Source: Arthrobacter sp. Soil762
Lineage (GTDB): Bacteria > Actinomycetota > Actinomycetes > Actinomycetales > Micrococcaceae
Assembly: GCF_001428335.1 (NCBI RefSeq)
Contig: NZ_LMSG01000006.1
Coordinates: 297 to 64,296 of the forward strand
Reading direction: 5' to 3'
Length of the DNA: 64,000 nt
The stretch's first letter is position 1. The number at the start of each line of letters is the position of its first letter. This document shows positions 53,303-64,000 of this stretch, piece by piece. The position numbers were made by a program, and so were the translations under genes. Under the pieces are notes generated by a model, which was given only the letters and a program-made list of their open reading frames with translations, did no database searches and was not told where the DNA came from.

Positions 53303-56300
53303 CTAGCGGGGTTTGGGAGCGGACGCTGCGGGACCGCTCCAGGGGCTCACCGGGTTGCCCATCCAATAGGTCGCGGCGGGAACGGATTCGCCCCGCATCA
53401 CCAGAGAAGCCGGTCCAACAGTTCCGCCGCTGCCGATGCTTGCCTGCGGCAGGATAACGCCGTGGGGCCCCATGGTGGCTCCGTCTTCGAGGGTAACAGT
53501 GTCCAGGCTCATGACCCGGTCATGGAACAGGTGCGTCTGGACCACACAGCCACGGTTGACGGTGGAGTTCCGCCCGAGGGTGACCAGGTCCGCTTCGGGG
53601 AGCCAGTAGCTTTCGCACCACGTGCCGCGGCCGATCCGGGCACCGAGCGCCCGGAGCCACCAGACCAGGGCCGGGGTCCCGGTGGCTGCCCGCGCGAACC
53701 AGGGGGCGCTGACCATTTCGATAAACGTATCGACCACCTCGTTGCGCCAAATGAAGGAGCTCCAGAGCGGGTGCTCGCCGGCCCGGATCCGGCCCACGAG
53801 GACCCATTTGGCGACGACGGCGCTGCCCGCGGCCGCCGCGCCCGCCAGCAGCATCACGACGCCGCCCAGGGCTGCGGCAATCCCGTAGTTGTAGGTAGCG
53901 GCCAGCCAGTCAAAAGCAAGCATCACGCCGGCGGCGATCGCCACCGTTACCACCACGGGGATGAAGCGGCCCAGTTCCCAGAGGCAGCGGGCAAACTTGA
54001 GCCGCAGCGGCGGCTGGTACGTGCGGGTGTCGTCCGAGGCGATGGCGGTGCGCCGGAGCCGCACAGGCGGGCTGCCCAACCAGGAGGTCCCGGACTTGGC
54101 CTTGGCCGGTGTGGCCGACAGGACGGCGACGAGTGAGTTCTTGGGGACATTCCGGCCGGCAGCGGTCATGCCCGAGTTGCCCAGGAAGGAGCGCTTGCCG
54201 ATCTTCGCGGGCGCAATCCGCAGCCACCCGCCGTCGAGCTCGTAGGAGGCCACCATGGTGTCGTCGGCCAGGAAGGCGCCTTCGCCCACGGTGGTCATCT
54301 TGGGGATGAGCAGGACCGTGGAGGCTTCGACGTTCTTGCCGATCTTGGCGCCCAGCAGGCGCAGCCAGACCGGCGTGAAAAGGCTAGCGTAGATGGGGAA
54401 GAGCAGGTCGCGGGCCAGGTCCAGTACGCGTTCCGTCGCCCAGACCTGCCAGCCGATCCGGCTGCGGACGCGGTAGTAGCCCTCCGCCAGGCCGATGCCG
54501 AGCAGCCGGGTAGTGACCAAAATGAGGAGGAGGTTGACGACGAACCACACGAGGGCCGCGGGTGCGAGGGCCAGCAGGAGTTGCGGGACGGCTGCGTAGA
54601 GCGATTCACTGCCTTGGATGAAGGCAAAGACCACCAGTGCCGCAGCGGCGGCGGAGACGTAAGGGATCAGGGCCAGCACGGCTGAAGCCATGGCGAATCC
54701 GGCGAACCAGAGCCGGCCAATCAGCCGATGTTCGGCAGGAGTGTCCGGCAGCGAGTGCTTGGCCCTGCCCCTGCGCTCGGCCGGGGACCCGGCAACGTGG
54801 TGGCCGGCCTTCACCTTGCCGAGGACGGCCGAGCCGGGCTCCACCTGGGCTCCGGCGCCAATGGAAGCGCCGGGCATCAGCGTGCTGCGCGCCCCGACGC
54901 TGGCTCCTGCCCCGATATGGACGGCCCCGATGTGGACGATGTCCCCGTCGATCCACCAACCGGAAAGATCCACCTCAGGCTCGACGTTGGAGCCGCTGCC
55001 GAGGGAAAGCATCCCGGTGACAGGCGGCAGCGAGTGCAGTTGGACGTTGTTGCCGATCTTGGCGCCCAACGCCCGGGCGTAGTACGGCACCCATGGTGCA
55101 CTGGCGAGGCTGATGGCCCCGGCGAGGTCCTGGACGTGTTCGGCCAGCCAGAGGCGCAGGTGCACCCGCCCGGAGCGCGGGTACGTTCCCGGCCGCACCT
55201 TCCGGAGCAGCATCCGGGCCGCGGCCACGGAAATCAGCATCCGGCCGGCCGGGGAGACGAAGACGAGCCAGGAGGCGGCCACCCACCACCAGGAAACGGT
55301 GGGGGCAGCGCTGAAGCCGGCCATCGCGGCCAGCACGTTGTTGGCCGCCATGAGGTAGGTCAGCCAGCGCATCCCCACCAGAATGTGCAAGGGAATACCC
55401 ATCAGCGACTGGAAGACCTGGGACTTAAACGCGGTGGGGCGTACAGTCCGGGACGGCGCCGGCCCGGTGGCCACTCCGTCGGGAAGGGTCTGGCGGGCCG
55501 CATCAATCAGCGCACCGATCCTGGGTGTGGCATAAATGTCGGCGACTGTGATGGTCGGGTACCGGACCCTGAGGGCTGAGACCAGCTGGGCAGCGGACAG
55601 GGAGCCGCCGCCGTAGGCGAAGAAGTCGGCGTCGAGGCTTGTTACGCGGCTGCCCAGGACTGCAGTCCACTGTTCGGCCACCCAGGAGGCATCTTCGGGC
55701 AGGTTCAAGGGGGCAGCGTCGGCTTCCGCCGCGCCGGTCCCGGTCAGCGGCCAGGGCAGGGCGTGGCGGTCCACCTTGCCGCTGGTTTTGGTAGGCAGGG
55801 AGTCGACGACGGTCAGCAGCGGAATGAGCGGCGCGGGTAGGCTCTCCGCCAGGAGTTTGCGGGCGGCCGCCAGATCCAGGTCAGCGTCGGCGGCGGCCAG
55901 GTAGCCCACCAGGATCTGGTTTCCTGCAGCGGTTGTCCGTACTGCTGCAGCAGCTCCGGCAACGTGCGGGAGGGCCTGCAGGGCGGCGTCAATTTCGCCC
56001 AGTTCGATGCGGCGTCCACCGAGCTTGACCTGTTCGTCGGCGCGGCCCATGAAGATCAGTCCGGCGGCTTCGTAGCGGACCAGGTCGCCCGAACGGTAGG
56101 CGCGGTCCCAGCCGAATGACGGCATGGGTGCGTACTTCTCCCGGTCCTTGTCCGGGTCAAGGTATCGGGCCAATCCGACGCCGCCAATGATCAGTTCGCC
56201 GATCTCCCCTTCGCCGACGGGCAGTCCTTCAGCATCCACTACGGCCAGGTCCCAGCCGTCCAGGGGAAGTCCGATCCGGACCGGACCGGGGCCACCGAGG

Positions 56301-57286
56301 GGAGCCGCGCAGGCCACTACCGTGGCCTCCGTGGGGCCGTAGGTGTTCCAGACTTCACGGCCCGGGACGGCAAGCCGCTCGGCCAACTCGGGCGGGCAGG
56401 CCTCGCCGCCGAAAATCAGGAGCCGGACGCTCTCCAGGGACTCGGCCGGCCAGAGGGCAGCCAGGGTCGGAACGGTGGACACTGCGGTGATGCCGTGGCT
56501 GATGAGCCACGGGCCGAGGTCCGTTCCGGTCCTGACCAGGGCCCGCGGTGCGGGCACCAGGCAGGCGCCGTGACGCCAGGCAAGCCACATTTCCTCACAC
56601 GAGGCATCAAAGGCGACCGAAAGCCCTGCCAGTACCCTGTCCTGCGGGCCGAGGGGCTCCGCTTGCAGGAAGATCCGGGCTTCGGCGTCAACAAAGGCGG
56701 CGGCGGAGCGGTGCTGGACCGCGACGCCCTTTGGCGTGCCGGTGGAACCGGAGGTAAAGATCACCCACGCGTCATCGCCGGGCTCGGCTGAACGGCTTTC
56801 GGCAGCACGACGCTCGGCTTCACCGCGTTCACCGCGTTCAGCGGGTTCCGGGGAGTCAGGCACGGAGACCGCGGCCCCACCCGTGAGCACTGCGGCTACG
56901 CCAGCCTCACCGAAAACGAGCCGGGCACGTTCCTCAGGGTCGTCGGCGTCCACCGGAACGTAGGCGGCACCGATGTGCAGGATAGCGAGAATCGAGATGT
57001 AGAGCTCGCTGGTCCCGGACGGAATCCGCACACCTATCCTGTCGCCGGCGCCCAGCCCGGCGGCCTGGAGCTCCCGTCCTTTGGCCCGGACCGCGGCCAT
57101 CAGGTCGGCGTAGCTCAGGGAACGCCGGCCGTCGTCGAGCGCTGAGGCCTCCGGGAAACGTGCCGCCGAGTCCGCCAGGATGGCCATGAGGGTCCGCTCG
57201 GGCGGGGCCAGGGGAAAACCGTCCAGCTGGGGGCGGTAGGGATCCTCCTGCAGGGATGCTACGACGTTTGACTGATCCTCACTCAC
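53303..57286 (-). CDS. Single-module NRPS of the epsilon-poly-L-lysine synthetase (Pls) type
   Basis: A 1327-residue protein with the order A (about 30-510), T (about 530-600; phosphopantetheine Ser562 in AYGGGSLSA), helices at 628-690, hexapeptide-rich domain 735-835, helices 855-925, second such domain 975-1075, helices 1105-1165, third domain 1210-1310. There is no classical condensation domain or thioesterase. This is the layout of Streptomyces Pls. A-domain motifs are FTSGSTGTPKG, FDASCEEMW, NTYGPTEAT, YRSGDLVR and TKTSGKVDR. Pocket residues D227 A228 E231 S270 I291 G293 T315 V323 V324 K504 fit a basic amino acid, probably lysine. GTG start. Product not proven. Confidence 0.85.
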   Translation of the reverse strand: MSEDQSNVVASLQEDPYRPQLDGFPLAPPERTLMAILADSAARFPEASALDDGRRSLSYADLMAAVRAKGRELQAAGLGAGDRIGVRIPSGTSELYISILAILHIGAAYVPVDADDPEERARLVFGEAGVAAVLTGGAAVSVPDSPEPAERGERGEAERRAAESRSAEPGDDAWVIFTSGSTGTPKGVAVQHRSAAAFVDAEARIFLQAEPLGPQDRVLAGLSVAFDASCEEMWLAWRHGACLVPAPRALVRTGTDLGPWLISHGITAVSTVPTLAALWPAESLESVRLLIFGGEACPPELAERLAVPGREVWNTYGPTEATVVACAAPLGGPGPVRIGLPLDGWDLAVVDAEGLPVGEGEIGELIIGGVGLARYLDPDKDREKYAPMPSFGWDRAYRSGDLVRYEAAGLIFMGRADEQVKLGGRRIELGEIDAALQALPHVAGAAAAVRTTAAGNQILVGYLAAADADLDLAAARKLLAESLPAPLIPLLTVVDSLPTKTSGKVDRHALPWPLTGTGAAEADAAPLNLPEDASWVAEQWTAVLGSRVTSLDADFFAYGGGSLSAAQLVSALRVRYPTITVADIYATPRIGALIDAARQTLPDGVATGPAPSRTVRPTAFKSQVFQSLMGIPLHILVGMRWLTYLMAANNVLAAMAGFSAAPTVSWWWVAASWLVFVSPAGRMLISVAAARMLLRKVRPGTYPRSGRVHLRLWLAEHVQDLAGAISLASAPWVPYYARALGAKIGNNVQLHSLPPVTGMLSLGSGSNVEPEVDLSGWWIDGDIVHIGAVHIGAGASVGARSTLMPGASIGAGAQVEPGSAVLGKVKAGHHVAGSPAERRGRAKHSLPDTPAEHRLIGRLWFAGFAMASAVLALIPYVSAAAAALVVFAFIQGSESLYAAVPQLLLALAPAALVWFVVNLLLILVTTRLLGIGLAEGYYRVRSRIGWQVWATERVLDLARDLLFPIYASLFTPVWLRLLGAKIGKNVEASTVLLIPKMTTVGEGAFLADDTMVASYELDGGWLRIAPAKIGKRSFLGNSGMTAAGRNVPKNSLVAVLSATPAKAKSGTSWLGSPPVRLRRTAIASDDTRTYQPPLRLKFARCLWELGRFIPVVVTVAIAAGVMLAFDWLAATYNYGIAAALGGVVMLLAGAAAAGSAVVAKWVLVGRIRAGEHPLWSSFIWRNEVVDTFIEMVSAPWFARAATGTPALVWWLRALGARIGRGTWCESYWLPEADLVTLGRNSTVNRGCVVQTHLFHDRVMSLDTVTLEDGATMGPHGVILPQASIGSGGTVGPASLVMRGESVPAATYWMGNPVSPWSGPAASAPKPR

Positions 57287-57309
57287 GGATGGATTCTGCC
57301 TGAGTAAAG

Positions 57310-57357
57310 TGAACGCAAGGTGCCCAGAATTAGTTGAAGTTTCATGTTCTGTTCACG
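57310..57357. other. Intergenic region between quinone oxidoreductase and NRPS
   Basis: GTGAAC at 57310 and GTTCAC at 57352 form a widely spaced inverted pair around an AT-richer segment. The NRPS promoter probably lies here (minus strand), but no clear -10/-35 pair or ribosome binding site can be fixed. Confidence 0.3.
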
Positions 57358-57373
57358 CATCTGCCTGTATCCA

Positions 57374-58336
57374 TCAGGGAACCAGCAGGACCTTGCCCGT
57401 GGTGCGCCGGCCCTCGAGGTCCTCATGGGAACGTCGCGCCTCGGCCAGGGGGTACGTGGCGCCGATCCGTACCATCAGGCTCCCCTTTTCTGCGGCGGCG
57501 AAGATCTCCGCCGAGCGCCAGCGTCGCTCCTGCTCGTTGAGCAGGAAGTGGGCCAGGGACGGACGCGTCAGCGTCAGCGACCCGCCGGCGTTGAGGCGCT
57601 GCGGATCCACCGGCGGAACGGCCCCGGAGGCTGCCCCGAACAGGACCAGCATGCCTCGCGTGCGGAGGCAGGAGAGGGACCCGTCAAAGGTGTTCCGGCC
57701 GACGCCGTCGTACACCACGTCCACGCCCTTCCCGTTGGTGAGTTCGCGGACATGGTGGGGGAAGCCTTCGTACCGCAGCACATGGTCGGCCCCGGCGTCG
57801 CGGGCAAGTTCTCCCTTGGCCTCCGAGGAAACCGTGGTGATGACGCGCGCGCCCCTCTCCTTCAGCAGTTGGATCAGCAGCAGGCCGACGCCGCCGGCAC
57901 CTGCGTGCGTCAGTACTGTGTGGCCCGGTTCGACCTTGAAGGAGGAATTGATGAGGTAGTGGGCGGTCATGCCTTGGAGCGGCAAGGCAGCCGCCGTCAG
58001 GTCGTCGACGCCGTCCGGCACCGGAAGTGCCTTTGCCGCATCGAGCACCGCGTAGCCGGCGTAGCATTTGGCGCCCTCGGCCGTGGCCACCCTGCTGCCG
58101 ACTGCGAAGTTTTCGACGCCTTCGCCGAGCTCCTCTACAGTCCCAGCGGCTTCCGAGCCAGGAGTAAAGGGGAACGGGACCTGGTACATGCCCCCGCGCT
58201 GATAGGTGTCGATGAAGTTCACACCGGCTACCGCCACCTTGATGAGCAACTGGCCGGGACCCGGCGTCGGTCGGTCCACCTCGGCGATCTCGAGGACTTC
58301 CGGACCTCCGGACTGGCGGGCAACGATGGCTTGCAT
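57374..58336 (-). CDS. Quinone oxidoreductase / zinc-independent MDR-family NADPH reductase
   Basis: A 320-residue medium-chain reductase without zinc ligands. GVNFIDTYQRGGMY is the QOR signature, AGAGGVGLLLIQLLK the nucleotide loop. It reduces quinones with NADPH, as in the Qor/zeta-crystallin group. ATG 58336 follows a GGAGAGGAG site; the frame upstream lacks coding character. It precedes the NRPS by 87 bases on the same strand, but a functional link is not evident. Confidence 0.9.
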   Translation of the reverse strand: MQAIVARQSGGPEVLEIAEVDRPTPGPGQLLIKVAVAGVNFIDTYQRGGMYQVPFPFTPGSEAAGTVEELGEGVENFAVGSRVATAEGAKCYAGYAVLDAAKALPVPDGVDDLTAAALPLQGMTAHYLINSSFKVEPGHTVLTHAGAGGVGLLLIQLLKERGARVITTVSSEAKGELARDAGADHVLRYEGFPHHVRELTNGKGVDVVYDGVGRNTFDGSLSCLRTRGMLVLFGAASGAVPPVDPQRLNAGGSLTLTRPSLAHFLLNEQERRWRSAEIFAAAEKGSLMVRIGATYPLAEARRSHEDLEGRRTTGKVLLVP

Positions 58337-58411
58337 AAAAGGTCTCCTCTCCGGGCGGGGGTTTCCCGCGGCCGGTGTCTCTAACCATCCTAGGGATACC
58401 GCTACCGACGA

Positions 58412-58444
58412 CGAAGCGACAGCCGGTAGCCGGCCGTCGCTTCG
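58412..58444 (-). terminator. Hairpin between desaturase and quinone oxidoreductase
   Basis: CGAAGCGAC and GTCGCTTCG make a nine-pair stem around a GC-rich inner repeat (GCCGG twice). It is placed to end the desaturase transcript. Confidence 0.55.
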
Positions 58445-58496
58445 GGTCATGCGCGGCAGAGTCATGCGGGGGAGCCCGCGTGGCTCGGGATGCGTG

Positions 58497-61956
<3,460 letters not shown>

Positions 61957-62011
61957 TCCCCGAGCCAATCCCCGAGCTAATCAACCAGCCACCCCTGGAG
62001 ATACTGCACGC

Positions 62012-62989
62012 ATGAACACCCAGACCCGTGAAACGACGTCCATGAGTGATGCCCAAAGCAAGGCCGGCACCCTGATCGAGGCGCTGCCTTGGATCCAGCG
62101 GTTCGCCGGCACCACCATGGTGATCAAATACGGCGGAAACGCCATGGTTAATGACGAACTGCGCCGTGCGTTCGCCGAAGACGTGGTGTTCCTGCACCAT
62201 GTGGGCATCCACCCCGTGGTGGTCCACGGCGGCGGTCCGCAGATCAACTCCATGCTGGCGCGGCTGGGTATCGAGTCCGAGTTCAAGGGCGGCCTCCGCG
62301 TCACCACCCCCGAAGCCATGGACGTGGTCCGGATGGTCCTCACCGGCCAGGTGGGCCGCGAACTGGTGGGCCTGATCAACTCCCACGGCCCCTATGCGGT
62401 GGGAATGTCCGGCGAAGACGGCGGCCTGCTCCGTGCCGTCCGGACCGGCACCGTCATCGACGGCGAAGAAGTGGACCTCGGCCTGGTGGGCGAAGTTGTC
62501 GGCGTGAACCCGGAAGGCATCCTGGACATTCTCGCTGCCGGCCGCATCCCGGTCATCTCCACCGTGGCCCCGGAAATCGAGTCCTCCGGCGTCGAGACGG
62601 CGGCCGGAGAGGTCCAGACCACGGGCCAGGTCCTGAACGTCAACGCGGATACTGCAGCGGCGGCCCTCGCCGAAGCGCTGGGGGCCTCCAAACTGGTGAT
62701 CCTCACCGACGTCGAAGGACTGTACGCCAACTGGCCGGATAAGTCCTCCCTCATCTCCTCCCTCACCGCCTCGGAGCTGCGCCAGCTCCTGCCCTCGCTC
62801 GAATCGGGCATGATCCCCAAGATGGAAGCGTGCCTCAAGGCCATTGATGGCGGAGTGGAACGCGCGCACATCGTGGACGGCCGCCTGCCGCACTCGATGC
62901 TCCTGGAAACATTCACGACGGCGGGCATAGGCACCCAGGTTGTTCCCGACGAAGACGCAGACAGCCAAGAACAGGGAGCCAACTCATGA
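62012..62989 (+). CDS. argB: Acetylglutamate kinase
   Basis: A 325-residue amino acid kinase with VIKYGGNAM (phosphate loop), [10 protein letters not shown] and [11 protein letters not shown] 62012 is chosen for the GGAG site; an internal ATG at 62042 is possible. The stop overlaps the argD start by four bases. It is the feedback-regulated step in many bacteria. Confidence 0.96.
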   Translation: MNTQTRETTSMSDAQSKAGTLIEALPWIQRFAGTTMVIKYGGNAMVNDELRRAFAEDVVFLHHVGIHPVVVHGGGPQINSMLARLGIESEFKGGLRVTTPEAMDVVRMVLTGQVGRELVGLINSHGPYAVGMSGEDGGLLRAVRTGTVIDGEEVDLGLVGEVVGVNPEGILDILAAGRIPVISTVAPEIESSGVETAAGEVQTTGQVLNVNADTAAAALAEALGASKLVILTDVEGLYANWPDKSSLISSLTASELRQLLPSLESGMIPKMEACLKAIDGGVERAHIVDGRLPHSMLLETFTTAGIGTQVVPDEDADSQEQGANS

Positions 62990-64000
62990 ACGCGGTAAAA
63001 ACAGGAAGCCACGTGGCCAGCACACTCGAGAAGACTCCGGTGGGAGACCTGGTTGACGGTACAGGCCACAGCAGCGGGGCTGAGTGGCTTACGCGCTACT
63101 CCACGTCCCTGATGGGTGTCTTTGGCACGCCGCAGCGTGTCCTGGTCCGCGGTGCCGGCTGCCTGGTCTGGGACGCCGACGGCAAGGAATACCTGGACCT
63201 GCTCGGCGGCATCGCCGTCAACGCCCTCGGCCATGCCCACCCGTTTGTCACGTCCGTGATTTCGAGCCAGCTGGCCACGCTGGGCCATGTCTCCAACTTC
63301 TTCACCAGCCCCACGCAGATCGCGCTTGCCGAAAAGCTGCTGGCCCTGACGAAAGCCCCGGCGGGCTCGAAGGTGTTCTTCACCAACTCCGGCACGGAAG
63401 CCAACGAGGCCGCCTTTAAGCTGGCGCGGCGCAACGCAACAGGCCCGGACGGCGCACCCCGCACCAAGATCATCGCCCTGGAAGGTGCCTTCCACGGACG
63501 CACCATGGGTGCCCTGGCCTTGACCGCCAAGGAAGCCTACCGCGCGCCGTTTGAGCCGTTGCCCGGCGGCGTGGTGCACATCCCGTTCGGCGACATCGCA
63601 GCACTGGAAGCAGCCGTCGACGAGACCGTGGCCGCCGTTTTCCTGGAGCCCATCCAGGGCGAAGCCGGAGTCCGGCCCCTGCCCGTCGGCTACCTGCGGG
63701 CAGCCCGCGAGGCGACCACCAAAGCCGGCGCCCTGCTGATCCTGGACGAGGTCCAGACCGGCATCGGCCGCACCGGCAAATGGCTCGCGACCGAGGACGC
63801 CGGGATTGTTCCGGACGCGATCACCCTGGCAAAGGGCCTCGGCGGCGGCTTCCCCATCGGTGCGCTCCTCACGTTCGGTGAGCGGACTTCGTCGCTCCTG
63901 TCCGCGGGCCAGCACGGCACCACTTTCGGCGGCAACCCGGTGGCGACGGCGGCCGCGCTGGCCACACTGCACGCGATCGAAAGCCAGCGGGTCCTGGAAA
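62986..64000 (+). CDS. argD: Acetylornithine aminotransferase, 5' part
   Basis: The frame starts with ATG 62986 and runs to the right edge (338 codons visible). [53 protein letters not shown] and the PLP lysine in [11 protein letters not shown] identify the enzyme. An N-terminal extension of about 30 residues precedes the usual start. argF, argR, argG and argH would be expected beyond the edge. Confidence 0.96.
   Translation, partial: MNAVKTGSHVASTLEKTPVGDLVDGTGHSSGAEWLTRYSTSLMGVFGTPQRVLVRGAGCLVWDADGKEYLDLLGGIAVNALGHAHPFVTSVISSQLATLGHVSNFFTSPTQIALAEKLLALTKAPAGSKVFFTNSGTEANEAAFKLARRNATGPDGAPRTKIIALEGAFHGRTMGALALTAKEAYRAPFEPLPGGVVHIPFGDIAALEAAVDETVAAVFLEPIQGEAGVRPLPVGYLRAAREATTKAGALLILDEVQTGIGRTGKWLATEDAGIVPDAITLAKGLGGGFPIGALLTFGERTSSLLSAGQHGTTFGGNPVATAAALATLHAIESQRVLE

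Overview
The window comes from a high-GC Gram-positive actinobacterium, most likely Arthrobacter or Pseudarthrobacter. The evidence is the strong G/C bias at third codon positions, many GTG/TTG starts, numerous leaderless promoters (TANNNT six or seven bases before the start codon), a DUF222/13E12-type gene at the left edge, and the gene order dapB-dapA-rnj-ftsK-pgsA-cinA-clgR-recA-recX-miaB-miaA-dapF-hflX-dinG-lexA-LysM-hisCBHA-infC-rpmI-rplT-pheST-argCJBD. Species assignment is inference. No rRNA, tRNA, CRISPR array, insertion sequence or prophage was recognised.

Layout. 1-6.5 kb: a cut DUF222 gene, then a molybdenum-cofactor island (moaA-moaD on the minus strand, divergent from a membrane-anchored molybdopterin oxidoreductase, moeA, moaC, mogA and moaE). 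6.6-11.5 kb: lysine/diaminopimelate genes dapB and dapA, with a membrane acyltransferase-like gene, a short SOS-controlled DUF222-like gene and a nitrilase between them. 11.5-30.6 kb: RNA and DNA maintenance (RNase J, FtsK, RecA/RecX, MiaB/MiaA, HflX, DinG), PgsA, ClgR, a MarR regulator, DapF, LexA and its divergent LysM protein. 30.7-36.5 kb: histidine genes, an SseB-like protein and an MFS exporter. 36.6-40.3 kb: DUF1844, infC-rpmI-rplT and a SPOUT methyltransferase. 40.4-47.3 kb: an accessory block with metal and drug transporters, MutT, a decayed methionine ABC transporter, an SOS-controlled radical SAM enzyme, a SIMPL protein and an HExxH protein. 47.5-51.1 kb: pheST. 51.1-59.6 kb: a second accessory block. 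59.8-64 kb: argCJBD, cut by the right edge.

The most interesting system is at 51.1-57.3 kb: an Sfp-type phosphopantetheinyl transferase, an M1 zinc aminopeptidase and a 1327-residue single-module NRPS. The NRPS has the layout A-T, then three repeats of paired membrane helices and a hexapeptide-rich soluble domain, the layout of epsilon-poly-L-lysine synthetase (Pls). The adenylation-pocket code read by hand is DAESIGTVVK, whose Glu suggests a basic amino acid. The set could make, activate and trim or degrade a poly(amino acid) such as epsilon-poly-lysine.

A second theme is DNA damage. LexA-type boxes lie before recA, between lexA and the LysM gene, before the DUF222-like ORF and before the radical SAM gene; the last two share an identical 16-base operator. 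Other leads are a possible leaderless six-codon micro-ORF (MFLIFE) about 370 bases before hflX, an AUU start with a terminator-like hairpin before infC, and a 15-base motif containing a perfect DnaA box shared by the leaders of recA and the left-edge DUF222 gene.
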